From positions 496,001 through 560,000 of the forward strand of contig NZ_AP023416.1 of assembly GCF_018326305.1 (NCBI RefSeq): a stretch of 64,000 bases of DNA, written 5' to 3'. Every line of letters starts with the position of its first letter. The stretch's first letter is position 1. The translations under genes were made by a program, and so were the position numbers. Of the stretch, positions 33,990-47,594 are shown piece after piece. Below the pieces are notes generated by a model that did no database searches, was not told where the DNA came from, and saw only the letters and a program-made list of their open reading frames with translations. This DNA is from Vescimonas fastidiosa. Its GTDB lineage: Bacteria > Bacillota > Clostridia > Oscillospirales > Oscillospiraceae.

Positions 33990-34320
33990 GGGGACGGGGG
34001 ATGCGGATTGCCACAACCAGTGACATCGGTCACTGGTCTCGCAATGACACGATTTTTTGCAAGGGGAACGGTGGGTTTCTTTGTGGTGCGTAGGGGCGGG
34101 GCTCTGCCCCGCCCGCGGGCGGGGTAGAACCCCGCCCCTACGGAGGGTTGCAAGTAGTACAGGACGCGGGCCGATGTGGGGAGCGAACTGAGCGCTGCCG
34201 GTGGCAGAAGCAGCGAAGTGAGCGAGTGGCCGCGGTCAAAATTTTAAGCGTTCGCCGTAAGGCAGCGCAAAAATTTTGGGCACCGCAACAGGACCATCGC
34301 CCCCTACGGAGGGCTGCGAG
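33990..34320. repeat. Mosaic repeat block 5
   Basis: Contains GCGGATTGCCACAACCAGTG...CTCGCAATGACA (reverse of the TGTCATTGCGA unit), an R1 unit with core GGGGCGGGGCTCTGCCCCGCCCG, one with GGCGGGGTAGAACCCCGCC, and R2 copy 1 nested in a GATGTGGG/CATCG unit. Nothing coding is seen in 33870-34377. Confidence 0.8.
34173..34303 (+). repeat. R2 repeat, copy 1
   Basis: About 130 bases starting GATGTGGGGAGCGAACTGAG and ending CACCGCAACAGGACCATCG. Internal palindromic pieces GCGCTGCCGGTGGCAG, AAAATTTTAAGC...and GCAAAAATTTTGG are present. It is nearly identical to copies at 39292 and 57801. Confidence 0.88.
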
Positions 34321-34377
34321 GAATGTGTGGGCTGGGTATCGGCCCTTGCGGAAGTTTTTTGACAGGGAGGGAATGGT

Positions 34378-35070
34378 ATGTTTCGGATTTTGGTGGCGGA
34401 GGATGACGAGAGCACCCGGCTGCTGATGTGTGAGGTTTTGCGTCAGGCGGGATATGAGCCGTGCCCGGCCTGCAACGGCGTGGAGGCCCTGGAGGTGATG
34501 GAGCACTACCAGTGCGACCTGGCGGTGGTGGACATCACCATGCCCCGGATGGACGGCGTCGCCTTTACCCAGACCCTCCGGGAGGGGAACTGCGATCTGC
34601 CGGTGCTGATGGTGACGGCCCGGGTGACCCAGGAGGACAAGCGCCGGGGATTCCGGGCAGGGTGCGACGACTACATGGTAAAGCCCGTGGACGAGGAGGA
34701 AATGCTCTGGCGCATTGAGGCGCTGCTGCGGCGCTACCGCAGCACGGCGGAGCGGCGGCTGACGGTGGGCGGCACGGTTTTGGACCGCAGCTCGATGCAG
34801 GTCATCACCCCCGGAGGCGTTCAGCAGCTGACGGCCAAGGAATTTATGCTTCTATTCAAATTATTATCCTATCCCAGAACATTATTTACCAAGCGTCAGC
34901 TCATTGACGACATCTGGGATCTGGACAGCGAGGTGGATGAGCATACGGTGGAGGTATACATCTCCCGGCTGCGGGAGCGGTTCCGGGGGAGCCCGGACTT
35001 CGAGCTGCGGACCATCCGGGGGTTTGGGTACATGGGAATGCCCAAGGAGGACGAGAATGCAAAGCAGTAG
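34378..35070 (+). CDS. OmpR-family response regulator
   Basis: A 230-residue regulator with receiver acid cluster E8/D9/D10, phospho-acceptor D52 in VVDITMPRMDG, VTAR and MVKPVDEEE, and a C-terminal winged helix (LTAKEFMLLFKLLSYP, VEVYISRLRERFRG, TIRGFGYMG). Start ATG after a GGGAGGGAA site. The stop overlaps the following kinase gene by 14 bases. It is preceded by repeat block 5, and no convincing promoter is seen. Confidence 0.95.
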   Translation: MFRILVAEDDESTRLLMCEVLRQAGYEPCPACNGVEALEVMEHYQCDLAVVDITMPRMDGVAFTQTLREGNCDLPVLMVTARVTQEDKRRGFRAGCDDYMVKPVDEEEMLWRIEALLRRYRSTAERRLTVGGTVLDRSSMQVITPGGVQQLTAKEFMLLFKLLSYPRTLFTKRQLIDDIWDLDSEVDEHTVEVYISRLRERFRGSPDFELRTIRGFGYMGMPKEDENAKQ

Positions 35071-36151
35071 GGTGAAAAAAGAGAATCCTCCGGCCCGGCT
35101 CCTATGGACTATGTTTTTGCTGGTGCTGGGGCTGGTGGTGGTGTACGGAACCCTGGCTCTGGGCATTTTTGCCCTGGTGCAGCGGCTGGTGCGGCTGGAC
35201 GAGAGCAATTACACCCTGGTATGGCCCATTCTCATCTTGACGGTGAGCGCCATTTTGGGCGTGGTGCTGGCCATCTTCATTTTCCGGGGATATTTGGCGC
35301 CGCTGTCCCGGCTGATGCAGGCCACCCAGGCGGTGGCTGCCGGGGATTACTCGGTGCGGGTGGAGCTGCGGGGAGCCCGGGGCGAGGTGGCGGACTACAT
35401 CCGCAGCTTTAACAAAATGGCCGAGGAGCTGGGGAGCGTGGAGATGCTGCAGTCGGACTTCGTGAACACCTTTTCCCATGAATTCAAGACGCCCCTTATC
35501 TCCATCCGGGGGTTTGCCAAGCTCTTACAGAACCCGGACCTCTCTGCGGAGCAGAGGGCCACCTATGCCGGGACCATCGCCCGGGAATCGGAGCGGCTGG
35601 CGGCCATGAGCACGCATATTTTGGAGCTGACCCAGTACGAAAACACGGAGATCGTGTCCGGCAAGACCCTATACAGCCTGGATGAGCAGCTGCGCCGGTG
35701 CATCCACCAGCAGGAGCGGAGTTGGCTGCAGAAGGGACTCACCGTGGAGGGGGACCTGGACCGGGCCGATTACTACGGCAATGAGGAGCTGGTGGAGCAT
35801 ATTTGGTCGAACCTTATTGCAAATGCCATCCGCTTTACTCCCGCCGGAGGACAGATCACCGTGGTGCTGCGGAAGGAGCCGGGGGCGGTGAGCGTGGCGG
35901 TGTCGGACACGGGCATCGGCATGGACGCGGAGACCCAAAGGCACATCTTCGACAAGTTTTACCGGGGAGAACAGGGCTCAGACAGCCGGGGGAACGGGCT
36001 GGGGCTTTCCATTGTGCGCCGGGCCGTGGAGCTATGCGGCGGCACGGTGGAGGTTTTTTCCCGGCCCGGAGAGGGGGCAACCTTTACGGTGACGCTGGGA
36101 ATGGAGGACAGAGGAGGGGGAAAGGAGAGGGGCTTTCAGGGAGGAAAATGA
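35057..36151 (+). CDS. Sensor histidine kinase
   Basis: A 364-residue HAMP-type kinase. TM1 (about 14-38) and TM2 (about 54-77) enclose only a very short external loop, so it probably senses through the membrane. H-box FSHEFKTPLISIRG has His141; N-box LIANAIRFTPAGG; G-boxes SDTGIGMD and GNGLGLSIV. The ATG at 35057 lies in the regulator's end behind AAGGAGGACGAG. It is the cognate kinase of the preceding regulator. Confidence 0.94.
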   Translation: MQSSRVKKENPPARLLWTMFLLVLGLVVVYGTLALGIFALVQRLVRLDESNYTLVWPILILTVSAILGVVLAIFIFRGYLAPLSRLMQATQAVAAGDYSVRVELRGARGEVADYIRSFNKMAEELGSVEMLQSDFVNTFSHEFKTPLISIRGFAKLLQNPDLSAEQRATYAGTIARESERLAAMSTHILELTQYENTEIVSGKTLYSLDEQLRRCIHQQERSWLQKGLTVEGDLDRADYYGNEELVEHIWSNLIANAIRFTPAGGQITVVLRKEPGAVSVAVSDTGIGMDAETQRHIFDKFYRGEQGSDSRGNGLGLSIVRRAVELCGGTVEVFSRPGEGATFTVTLGMEDRGGGKERGFQGGK

Positions 36152-36202
36152 AAGTTAGGAAGATTTTTCTTGCAAAATCGGGAAGATATGTGCGATTATT
36201 TC

Positions 36203-36231
36203 TTGACGAAAGCCATATTATTATGTATGAT
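36203..36231 (+). promoter_or_regulatory. SigA promoter of the amino acid ABC operon
   Basis: TTGACG and TATGAT with a 17-base spacer, 29 bases before the ATG at 36261. Confidence 0.85.
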
Positions 36232-36260
36232 AGAAATACCAATGTTTGGAGGAATGAAAA

Positions 36261-37031
36261 ATGAAAAGAATTCTTGCACTTGTGCTTTGCACACTGATGA
36301 CCGTCGCCTTACTGGCCGGATGCGGCTCTAAGAAAAACGACGATACCAACAACGACAAGACCTGGGTCGTGGCTACCGACACCACCTTCCGCCCCTTTGA
36401 GTACACCGACAAGGACGGCAACTTCGTGGGCATTGATGTGGACATCATGGCCGCTGTGGCCGCCGACCAGGGCTTTAAGTATGAGCTGAAGAGCCTGGGC
36501 TGGGATGCCGCCATCGCCGCCTGCAAGTCTAAGCAGGCCAACGCCATGATCGCCGGCGCCTCCATTAAGCAGGACCGCATCGACAGCGGCTGGATCTTCT
36601 CTGACGGCTACTACACCGCCACCCAGTGCATGACCGTGCGCACCGACAGCGACATCAAGGGCTTCGGCGACCTCAGCGGCAAGGCTGTGGCCGTGAAAAC
36701 CGGCACCATGGGCGCTACCTACGCCGAGAGCCTGAAGGATCAGTACGGCTTCACCCTGAGCTACTATGAGGACTCTCCCACCATGTACCAGGCCGTCATC
36801 GGCGGCCAGGCTGTGGCCTGCTTCGAGGACACCCCCATCATGATCACCACCATTAAGGAGAACGGCTACGACCTGAAGGTGGTGGAGGGCAGCGAGAACG
36901 ACGGCGCCGACTACGGCGTGGCCGTCTTCGACGAGGAGAACCGGGCGTTTTTGGACCTGTTCAACAAGGGCCTGGCCAACATCAAGGCCAACGGCACCTA
37001 TGACAAGATCATTGCCAAGTATCTGGGCTGA
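36261..37031 (+). CDS. Polar amino acid ABC transporter substrate-binding lipoprotein
   Basis: A 256-residue solute-binding lipoprotein (family 3) with lipobox LLAGC (Cys21). The mature part shows WVVATDTTFRPFEYTDKDG, VGIDVDIMAAVAADQG and LSGKAVAVKTGTMGATYAE, the amino acid-binding signatures. It is followed by a stable hairpin and then the permease, a layout that lets the binding protein be made in excess. The substrate is likely a polar amino acid such as glutamine or a basic residue. Confidence 0.94.
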   Translation: MKRILALVLCTLMTVALLAGCGSKKNDDTNNDKTWVVATDTTFRPFEYTDKDGNFVGIDVDIMAAVAADQGFKYELKSLGWDAAIAACKSKQANAMIAGASIKQDRIDSGWIFSDGYYTATQCMTVRTDSDIKGFGDLSGKAVAVKTGTMGATYAESLKDQYGFTLSYYEDSPTMYQAVIGGQAVACFEDTPIMITTIKENGYDLKVVEGSENDGADYGVAVFDEENRAFLDLFNKGLANIKANGTYDKIIAKYLG

Positions 37032-37054
37032 TCTGACCCGCAAATAAAGAATAA

Positions 37055-37088
37055 GTACCGCTGTGCCGCTTGGGCGGCACAGCGGTAC
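37055..37088 (+). other. Intercistronic hairpin between binding protein and permease
   Basis: A perfect 15-base stem GTACCGCTGTGCCGC/GCGGCACAGCGGTAC with a TTGG loop and no T-run. It probably stabilises or partly terminates mRNA so that the binding protein exceeds the permease. Confidence 0.75.
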
Positions 37089-37114
37089 TATAAGGAAAAG
37101 AAAAGGAATGCCAC

Positions 37115-37792
37115 ATGACACATCTAATTGCTGATTACGGCAACATACTGCTCAAAGCAATGGGCCAAACGCTGCTGCTGGCGCTGTATGGCCTGTTTTT
37201 TGCCTGCATCATCGGCGTGATTTTCGGTATACTCAGCGTACTGAAAAGTAAGGTCTGCAACGGTATCGCATTCGTGTTTGTGTATCTGATCCGGGGCGTG
37301 CCGATGATTGTGCTGGCCTACTTTGTATACTTCGGTGTGCCGTTCTTTGTGAACAACTACACCTCCGGGAGCCTGCTGCTCAGCGCGCTGCAGGCGGGCA
37401 CCATCTGCCTGGCGCTGAACTGCGGCGCCTATATGTCCGAAATTATCCGGGCCGGCATCCAGTCGGTGGATGTGGGGCAGATGGAGGCGGCCAGAAGCCT
37501 GGGCCTGCCCTACTGGCGGGCCATGCACCGGGTGGTGATGCCCCAGGCCATCAAGACCATGATCCCCAGCATCATCAACCAGTTCATTATCACCCTGAAG
37601 GACACCTCTATCCTGTCCATCATCGGGTTCCCGGAGCTTATCAATGCGGCGAAGAATGTAAACGCCGTAGAGGGCAAGGTCTTTGAGATCTGGGCGATTG
37701 TGGGCGTGATGTATCTGATCGTTATCAGCATACTGTCCATCATTGCCAAGCGCTTGGAAAGGAGGCTCAATGCAGGCCGTGAACGAGGGTAA
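37115..37792 (+). CDS. Amino acid ABC transporter permease
   Basis: A 225-residue HisM/GlnP-type permease with five or so helices and the EAA loop [25 protein letters not shown] (from [12 protein letters not shown] to VVMPQA). The N-terminal sequence [22 protein letters not shown] and [18 protein letters not shown] is typical. It overlaps the ATPase gene by 23 bases. Confidence 0.95.
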   Translation: MTHLIADYGNILLKAMGQTLLLALYGLFFACIIGVIFGILSVLKSKVCNGIAFVFVYLIRGVPMIVLAYFVYFGVPFFVNNYTSGSLLLSALQAGTICLALNCGAYMSEIIRAGIQSVDVGQMEAARSLGLPYWRAMHRVVMPQAIKTMIPSIINQFIITLKDTSILSIIGFPELINAAKNVNAVEGKVFEIWAIVGVMYLIVISILSIIAKRLERRLNAGRERG

Positions 37793-38519
37793 CATTAAGA
37801 TCCATGTTGAGGATCTGAAAAAGAGCTTCCACAAATTGCAGGTGCTGCGGGGTATCTCCACGGACATCTACGAGGGCGAGGTGGTGGTCATCATTGGCCC
37901 GTCGGGCAGCGGCAAGTCCACCTTCTTGCGGTGCCTGAATCACCTGGAGCAGATCGACAGCGGCAAGGTCGTTGTGGACGATGTGGACATTTTTGACCGC
38001 AAGACCAACATTAACACCACCCGGGAAAAAATCGGCATGGTGTTTCAGCATTTTAACCTGTTCAACAACATGAATGTGCTGCGCAACCTGATGCTGGCCC
38101 CGGTGGACCTGAAAAAAGCCACCAAGGAGCAGGCACGGGCCAAGGCTCTGGAGATGCTGGAGCGGGTGGGTTTGGCCGACAAGGCGGAGAACTTTCCCAG
38201 CCAGCTTTCCGGCGGACAGAAGCAGAGGGTGGCCATCGCCCGGGCTCTGTGCATGGAGCCGGATGTGATGCTCTTTGACGAGCCCACCAGTGCACTGGAC
38301 CCGGAAATGGTAGGCGAGGTGCTGCAGATCATGAAGGCCCTGGCTGCCGACGGCATGACCATGGTGATTGTGACCCACGAGATCGGCTTTGCCCGGGAGG
38401 TGGCTGACCGGGTGCTGTTCATTGATGAGGGCTGCATCGTGGAGGAGGGGACGCCGGAGGAGATATTTAACCATCCCAAGACGCCCCGGGCCATTGATTT
38501 CCTGAATAAGGTGCTGTGA
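37770..38519 (+). CDS. Amino acid ABC transporter ATP-binding protein
   Basis: A 249-residue GlnQ/HisP-type ATPase. Walker A GPSGSGKS is at 43-50, signature [15 protein letters not shown], Walker [15 protein letters not shown] and H-loop IVTHE. The ATG at 37770 follows AAAGGAGGCTCA; an in-frame ATG nine codons upstream lacks such a site. It completes the importer begun at 36261. Confidence 0.96.
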   Translation: MQAVNEGNIKIHVEDLKKSFHKLQVLRGISTDIYEGEVVVIIGPSGSGKSTFLRCLNHLEQIDSGKVVVDDVDIFDRKTNINTTREKIGMVFQHFNLFNNMNVLRNLMLAPVDLKKATKEQARAKALEMLERVGLADKAENFPSQLSGGQKQRVAIARALCMEPDVMLFDEPTSALDPEMVGEVLQIMKALAADGMTMVIVTHEIGFAREVADRVLFIDEGCIVEEGTPEEIFNHPKTPRAIDFLNKVL

Positions 38520-38529
38520 AGCGTATGCT

Positions 38530-38557
38530 CCCCGACCCGCGAAAACGCGGGTCGGGG
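38530..38557 (+). repeat. Duplicated terminator-type hairpin, upstream copy
   Basis: CCCCGACCCGCG-AAAA-CGCGGGTCGGGG, identical to the hairpin at 38761-38788 but followed by AAAACTG, not a T-run. Element H copy 3 lies between the two. Confidence 0.85.
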
Positions 38558-38562
38558 AAAAC

Positions 38563-38747
38563 TGTCGGAAAAACCCTCCGGGTTTTTCCGACAAAAGGCT
38601 TGCGGTCTGCTGCGCGCATAATTTGTCCGTCCATGACGGACAAATTCCACACTGGCAGCCCGAGAGGTATTTTCTCTCACGCACATGTCGCGAGAGAAAA
38701 TGATTTAATTTCTTTGCCGCCTGCGGGCGGCAAACTCTGCGAGGCTT
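38563..38747 (+). repeat. Element H, full copy 3
   Basis: Stems: GTCGGAAAAACCC/GGGTTTTTCCGAC, TTTGTCCGTC/GACGGACAAA, TTTCTCTC/GAGAGAAA and TTTGCCGCC/GGCGGCAAA. Stems 1-3 differ in both arms from copies 1 and 2, while the linkers CTGCTGCGCGCATAAT, CCACACTGGCAGCCCGAG and CTCTGCGAGGC are conserved. It is flanked by the duplicated 28-base hairpin. Confidence 0.9.
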
Positions 38748-38760
38748 TTTTGACACGCTG

Positions 38761-38797
38761 CCCCGACCCGCGAAAACGCGGGTCGGGGTTATTTTTT
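38761..38797 (+). terminator. Terminator of the amino acid ABC operon
   Basis: CCCCGACCCGCG-AAAA-CGCGGGTCGGGG followed by TTATTTTTTT. Confidence 0.9.
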
Positions 38798-38814
38798 TGG
38801 AGCAGGGAGAACGA

Positions 38815-39575
38815 GGGACGGGGAGAGGCGTTCGCCCCTACGGAAGTGTATCTTGCGGTGCGTAGGGGAGGGGCTCTGCCCCTCCCGCGGGCGGGGTAGA
38901 ACCCCGCCCCTACGGAGTGTAGCGAGAAGTGCGGTGGGGCGGGCCGATGTGGGCATCGGCCCCTACGGGCACATAACAAGAGGTGCGGGGGAGAGCGGAA
39001 TCCCCCAGTCACGGCTTTGCCGTGCCAGCCCCCTTTAGGCAAGGGGGCCGAGGGGACGGGGGTACGGATTGCCACAGCCAGTGTGCGCACTGGCTGTGGC
39101 AATGACATGGTTTTTCATGGGGTGCGGTGTGCGGCGGGACACATGGGTCCCGCCCTACAGCCGAACATTTTGTAGGGCAGGGCCCGCGTGCCCTGCCGTG
39201 AGTGCGGTACAAGCCCGGGCCCGATAACACAACACCTTGTAGGGCAGGGCCCGTGTGCCCTGCCGTGGATGCGGTACAAAACCGTCGGGCCGATGTGGGG
39301 AGCGAACTGAGCGCTGCCAGTGGCAGAAGCAGCGAAGTGAGCGAGTGGCCGCGGTCAAAATTTTAAGCGTTCGCCGTAAGGCAGCGCAAAAATTTTGGGC
39401 ACCGCAACAGGATCATCGACCCCTACGGGCGGTTTGAAAGAAGTCTGCGGGGCGGGCGACCGCAAGGGTCGCCCCTACGAAAGCGCTACAAGGGGGGGCA
39501 GGGGAGAGCGGAATCCTCCAGTCACGGCTTTGCCGTGCCGGCCCCCTTTAGGCAAGGGGGCCGAGGAGGACGGGA
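38815..39575. repeat. Mosaic repeat block 6, the largest
   Basis: About 760 bases of tandem repeat units: several R1 units with cores such as GGAGGGGCTCTGCCCCTCC, GGCGGGGTAGAACCCCGCC, GATGTGGGCATCGG, GGGACACATGGGTCCCGCC and GGCAGGGCCCGTGTGCCCTGCC; two CCAGTCACGGCTTTGCCG...CCCCTTTAGGCAAGGGG units (about 38998 and 39508); one GCGGATTGCC...GGCAATGACA unit; and R2 copy 2. It lies between the amino acid ABC operon and the end of rpoC. No gene is seen in 38798-39695. Confidence 0.85.
39292..39422 (+). repeat. R2 repeat, copy 2
   Basis: Nearly identical to copy 1 over the whole length (GATGTGGGGAGCGAACTGAG to CACCGCAACAGGATCATCG), in the same position relative to the surrounding GATGTGGG and CATCG half-units. 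Confidence 0.88.
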
Positions 39576-39601
39576 GAAAACAGAGGCTTTTTGACACGAT
39601 A

Positions 39602-39630
39602 AAGCCCCCGCCGGGGGGCGGGGGCTTCAG
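39602..39630 (-). terminator. Probable rpoBC terminator
   Basis: AAGCCCCCGCC pairs with GGCGGGGGCTT about 70 bases after the rpoC stop. The minus-strand tail TTTATCG is a weak T-run. Confidence 0.55.
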
Positions 39631-39695
39631 AAGGGGTATATGCGGAGAGGGGGATCTCCGCGGAGGGGGCTATTCAGCGTAGGTCGGTTTTAAAA

Positions 39696-43409
<3,714 letters not shown>

Positions 43410-43429
43410 TGTAAAAGCTCCTCCCTTCC

Positions 43430-46400
43430 TTAATACTCGTCGTCATCGCCGATGTCGTTATAGGAAGCGTCAACTTCCTCGTCATCGACCTCTTCATATC
43501 CGGCATCAGCCAGCTCGCTCTCGTCGGCATAGCGGCTCTGGCGGTCGTCGTCGGCATCCATCCGGGCCAGGTTGAAGGTATCCAGGGCGTCCTCGTCCTC
43601 CTTCAGCTCGATCTCGTTGCCGTTTTCGTCCAGAACCTGAATGTCCAGGCACAGGGACTGCAGCTCCTTCACCAGCACCTTGAAGGACTCGGGCACGCCG
43701 GGGGTGGGCACATTGTGACCCTTGACGATGGCCTCATAGGTGCGCACACGGCCGGTGACATCGTCGGACTTCACGGTGAGGATCTCCTGCAGGGTGTAGC
43801 TGGCGCCGTAAGCCTCCAGGGCCCAAACCTCCATCTCACCGAAGCGCTGGCCGCCGAACTGGGCCTTGCCGCCCAGAGGCTGCTGGGTGACCAGGGAGTA
43901 GGGGCCGGTGGAGCGGGCGTGGATCTTATCGTCCACCAGGTGGTGGAGCTTCAGGAAGTAGACATAGCCTACGGTGACCTTATTATCGAAGCGCTCGCCG
44001 GTGCGGCCGTCATAAAGCCAGCTCTTGCCCTCGGGATCAAGGCCCGCCTGCTCCAGGGCGGCGGTAATGTCCTTATCGGTGGCACCGTCGAAAATGGGGG
44101 TGGCCACCTTCCAGCCCAGGGTCTTGGCGGCGTAGCCCAGATGGACCTCCAGCACCTGACCGATATTCATACGGGAGGGAACGCCCAGGGGGTTCAGAAC
44201 GATGTCCAGAGGCGTGCCGTCGGGCAGGAAGGGCATATCCTCCTGGGGCAGGACCCGGGAGACAACGCCCTTATTACCGTGGCGGCCGGCCATCTTGTCG
44301 CCCACCTGGATCTTGCGGCGCTGGGCGATATAGACACGGACCACCTCGTTGACACCGGGGCCCAGCTCATCGCCGTTTTCACGGGTGAACACCTTGGCGT
44401 CTACGATGATGCCGCTCTCGCCGTGGGGTACCTTCAGAGAGGTGTCACGGACTTCCCGGGCCTTTTCACCGAAGATGGCCCGCAGGAGCCGCTCCTCGGC
44501 GGTGAGGTCGGTCTCACCCTTGGGGGTAACCTTACCCACCAGGATGTCCCCGGCGTGGACCTCGGCACCTACGCGGATGATGCCGCGCTCGTCCAGATCC
44601 TTCAGAGCATCCTCACCTACATTGGGGATGTCCCGGGTGATTTCCTCGGGGCCCAGCTTGGTGTCCCGGGCGTCGATCTCGTACTCTTCAATATGGATGG
44701 AGGTATATAGGTCCTCCTTCACCAGACGCTCGTTCAGCAGCACGGCGTCCTCGTAGTTATAGCCCTCCCAGGTCATAAAGCCCACCAGAATGTTCTGACC
44801 CAGGGCGATCTCACCCTGCTCGGTGGCGGGACCGTCGGCCAGGACCGTGGGGTCCTCACCGCCATGGACCCGCTCGCCTACGGAGACGATGGGCTTCTGG
44901 TTGATGCAGGTGCCGTGGTTGGAGCGGAGGAACTTAATGAGCTTATACTCCTTGGTTTCGCCGCTGTCGTAGCGGACGGAGATGGCTCGGGCGTCTACCT
45001 TGGTAACGACACCGTCGCCCTCGGCCAGGACGGCCACCTCGGAGTCCAGGCAGATCTTGTGCTCCATACCGGTGCCCACAATGGGGGCGTGGGGCTTCAG
45101 CAGGGGCACGGCCTGGCGCTGCATGTTGGCGCCCATCAAGGCGCGGTTAGCGTCGTCGTTGGGGAGGAAGGGGATCATGGCGGTGGCGATGGACACCATC
45201 ATACGGGGAGAGATGTCCATATAGTCCACATACTGGGGCTCCACCTGAATGATTTCGTCCCGGTGACGGCAGGTGATACGCTTGCCGGTGAGGCGGCCCT
45301 CCTCGTCTACCGGCTCGGCAGCCTGGCAGACCACATACTGATCCTCCACATCGGCGGTCATGTAATGGATTTCGTCGGTGACCTTGCCGGTGGCATGGTC
45401 CACCATGCGGAAGGGGGCCTCGATGAAGCCGTACTCATTGACCCGGGCATAGGTGGCCAGGTAGGAGATCAGGCCGATGTTGGGACCTTCGGGGGTCTCG
45501 ATGGGGCACATACGGCCATAGTGGGAGTAGTGGACATCGCGGACCTCCATGTTGGCACGCTCACGGCTCAGACCGCCGGGGCCCAGGGCGGACAGACGCC
45601 GCTTATGGGTCAGCTCCGCCAGGGGGTTGGTCTGGTCCATGAACTGGCTCAGGGGGCTGGAGCCGAAGAACTCCTTGATGGCCGCGGTGACGGGCCGGAT
45701 ATTGATAAGGCTCTGGGGGGTGACCACATCCAGGTCCTGGATGGTCATGCGCTCGCGGATGACACGCTCCATGCGGCTAAAGCCGATGCGGAACTGGTTT
45801 TGCAGCAGCTCGCCCACGCAGCGCAGACGGCGGTTGCCCAGATGGTCGATGTCGTCCTTGGTGACCAGGCCGTGGGCCAGGGCGTTCATATAGTTGATGG
45901 AGGCGAGAATGTCGTCTACGATGATGTGCTTGGGAACCAGCTGGTCGGCATGGAGACGGCACTGGTCGATGAGCTCCTGACCCTGGTACTGGCCCAGCAG
46001 GTCCTGGAGAATATCGAAGCGGACACGCTCCTTGATGCCGCACTGGGCCTTGGGGTCAAAGTCCACATAGCGGCTCATGTCGCACATACGGTTGGTGAAA
46101 ATGCGGACGGTGGAGCCGTCGTCGGCACGGACGGAGACCTCGGCTACGCCGATGGCGTCCAGCTCCCGGCACTCCTTGCCGGTGAGGACATGGCCCTCGT
46201 CAAAGAGAATTTCGCCGGTGGCGGGGTCCGCCACGGGCAGGGCCAGCTGGCGATCCCGGGCAATGGCCCAAAGGGTGAGCTTCTTATTGAACTTATAGCG
46301 GCCCACGATGCTCAGATCGTAGCGCCGGGGATCGAAGAACAGGTTATTGAGCAGGGTCTCGGCGGAGTCCAGGGTAGGGGGCTCGCCGGGGCGGAGCTTG

Positions 46401-47113
46401 CGGTAGATCTCCAGCATGGCCTCCTCGTAGGACTTGCAGCCGTCCTTTTCCAGGGTGGCCACGATGCGCTGGTCATCACCGAAGCGGTCGAGGATCTCGC
46501 TGTCGGTCTTGAGACCCAGGGCACGGATCAGGCAGGTGATGGGGAGCTTGCGGTTTTTGTCGATACGGACCCAGAAAACCTCGCTGGCATCGGTCTCATA
46601 CTCCAGCCAGGCACCGCGATAGGGGATGACCGTGGCCGTCAGCAGGGGCAGATCGGTCTTCAGGTCCACCTCCTTGCCGTAGTAGATGCCGGGGGAGCGG
46701 ACGATCTGGCTGACCACCACGCGCTCGGCACCGTTGATAACGAAGGTGCCGGAGTGGGTCATCAGGGGGAAATCGCCCATGAAGATCTCCTGCTCCTTGA
46801 TTTCGCCCGTCTCCTTATTGTGCAGACGCACGCTGACCTTCATGGGGGCCGCATAGGTGGCGTCCCGGGACTTGCACTCCTCTTCATCGTACTTGGGCTG
46901 CTCGTTCATGCTGAAGTCGATGAAGCTCAGCTCCAGGTTCCCGGCATAGTCGCTGATGGATGCTACATCCTCAAACACCTCATGCAGGCCCGTCTCCAGG
47001 AACCACTGATAGCTTTTCTTCTGGATCTCCAGCAGGTTGGGCATCGCCATGACCTCTTCGTGTCTGGCAAAATTCTTGCGCAGGGTTTTGCCGTAATACT
47101 TGTCCTTGGCCAT
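43430..47113 (-). CDS. rpoB: DNA-directed RNA polymerase subunit beta
   Basis: A 1227-residue beta subunit. The rifampicin region reads [20 protein letters not shown] with [11 protein letters not shown] following, and the C-terminal [20 protein letters not shown] links to beta'. The ATG at 47113 gives the conserved [20 protein letters not shown]; a TTG two codons upstream (47119) has better spacing to AAAGGCG. It is transcribed from a consensus promoter at 47326-47355. Unlike the classical layout, rplJ-rplL do not precede it. Confidence 0.98.
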   Translation of the reverse strand: MAKDKYYGKTLRKNFARHEEVMAMPNLLEIQKKSYQWFLETGLHEVFEDVASISDYAGNLELSFIDFSMNEQPKYDEEECKSRDATYAAPMKVSVRLHNKETGEIKEQEIFMGDFPLMTHSGTFVINGAERVVVSQIVRSPGIYYGKEVDLKTDLPLLTATVIPYRGAWLEYETDASEVFWVRIDKNRKLPITCLIRALGLKTDSEILDRFGDDQRIVATLEKDGCKSYEEAMLEIYRKLRPGEPPTLDSAETLLNNLFFDPRRYDLSIVGRYKFNKKLTLWAIARDRQLALPVADPATGEILFDEGHVLTGKECRELDAIGVAEVSVRADDGSTVRIFTNRMCDMSRYVDFDPKAQCGIKERVRFDILQDLLGQYQGQELIDQCRLHADQLVPKHIIVDDILASINYMNALAHGLVTKDDIDHLGNRRLRCVGELLQNQFRIGFSRMERVIRERMTIQDLDVVTPQSLINIRPVTAAIKEFFGSSPLSQFMDQTNPLAELTHKRRLSALGPGGLSRERANMEVRDVHYSHYGRMCPIETPEGPNIGLISYLATYARVNEYGFIEAPFRMVDHATGKVTDEIHYMTADVEDQYVVCQAAEPVDEEGRLTGKRITCRHRDEIIQVEPQYVDYMDISPRMMVSIATAMIPFLPNDDANRALMGANMQRQAVPLLKPHAPIVGTGMEHKICLDSEVAVLAEGDGVVTKVDARAISVRYDSGETKEYKLIKFLRSNHGTCINQKPIVSVGERVHGGEDPTVLADGPATEQGEIALGQNILVGFMTWEGYNYEDAVLLNERLVKEDLYTSIHIEEYEIDARDTKLGPEEITRDIPNVGEDALKDLDERGIIRVGAEVHAGDILVGKVTPKGETDLTAEERLLRAIFGEKAREVRDTSLKVPHGESGIIVDAKVFTRENGDELGPGVNEVVRVYIAQRRKIQVGDKMAGRHGNKGVVSRVLPQEDMPFLPDGTPLDIVLNPLGVPSRMNIGQVLEVHLGYAAKTLGWKVATPIFDGATDKDITAALEQAGLDPEGKSWLYDGRTGERFDNKVTVGYVYFLKLHHLVDDKIHARSTGPYSLVTQQPLGGKAQFGGQRFGEMEVWALEAYGASYTLQEILTVKSDDVTGRVRTYEAIVKGHNVPTPGVPESFKVLVKELQSLCLDIQVLDENGNEIELKEDEDALDTFNLARMDADDDRQSRYADESELADAGYEEVDDEEVDASYNDIGDDDEY

Positions 47114-47325
47114 CTTCAATACTCACGCCTTTCTTGCTTTTATGTCAACATTTTTGCTTAACGGATTGGGGGATGACGGTGGGGTGGGGCTCTGCTCGGA
47201 AGCGACACGCACGGGATAGTTGTTTCTTTTCCCGCTTCCCGGCTTGTAATTGCCAGCTGAAGATGGTATGCTATGAGCAGATCGTAAAAGGGGATATAGC
47301 CCCACTATCCGAACATAATCGATTT

Positions 47326-47355
47326 ATTATAGCAAGTCAAGCCCCTGCTTGTCAA
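47326..47355 (-). promoter_or_regulatory. Consensus SigA promoter of rpoBC
   Basis: Minus-strand TTGACA and TATAAT with an 18-base spacer, giving a leader of roughly 205 bases. A second TTGACT inside the spacer is too close to be used. Confidence 0.88.
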
Positions 47356-47449
47356 GGGCTTTTTGTTTTTTCCGGGGACAGACCCCGGTTTTTTTGCGTT
47401 TTGGGAGGGGAAAAAGCCGGAGAGGCACCCTGCCTGGGGCAAAAAAGCA

Positions 47450-47563
47450 GCGCACCGAAAAGTCCTTTCGGTGCGCCGGGGATTCTCTCACGCACAGGTC
47501 GCGAGAGAAAATGATTTTATTTCTTTGCCGTCCGCGGGCGGCAAACACTGCGAGGCTTTTTTG
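47450..47563 (+). repeat. Truncated element H (hairpins 3 and 4)
   Basis: TTCTCTCACGCAC-AGGTCG-CGAGAGAA and TTTGCCGTCCGCGGGCGGCAAA are followed by ACACTGCGAGGC. The 5' half is replaced by an unrelated hairpin GCGCACCGAAAA/TTTCGGTGCGC (47450-47476) and the CACTGGCAG linker is missing. It lies between rpoB and the DUF1846 gene. Confidence 0.75.
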
Positions 47564-47594
47564 AAACGCTGAGGAGACCGGGGAAAAACCGTAG

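Noticed and set aside
33990..34320. Open frames such as 34148-34426 across repeat blocks
   Set aside because: They follow the repeat sequence itself, recur in the same frame wherever R2 occurs, and lack ribosome-binding sites.
38520..39695. A degraded mobile element encoding a transposase
   Set aside because: No reading frame in the 1.2 kb resembles a transposase; only repeats and hairpins are present.
44864..47161. A 765-codon open frame opposite rpoB
   Set aside because: Antisense shadow of rpoB with Gly/His/Val-rich low-information sequence.
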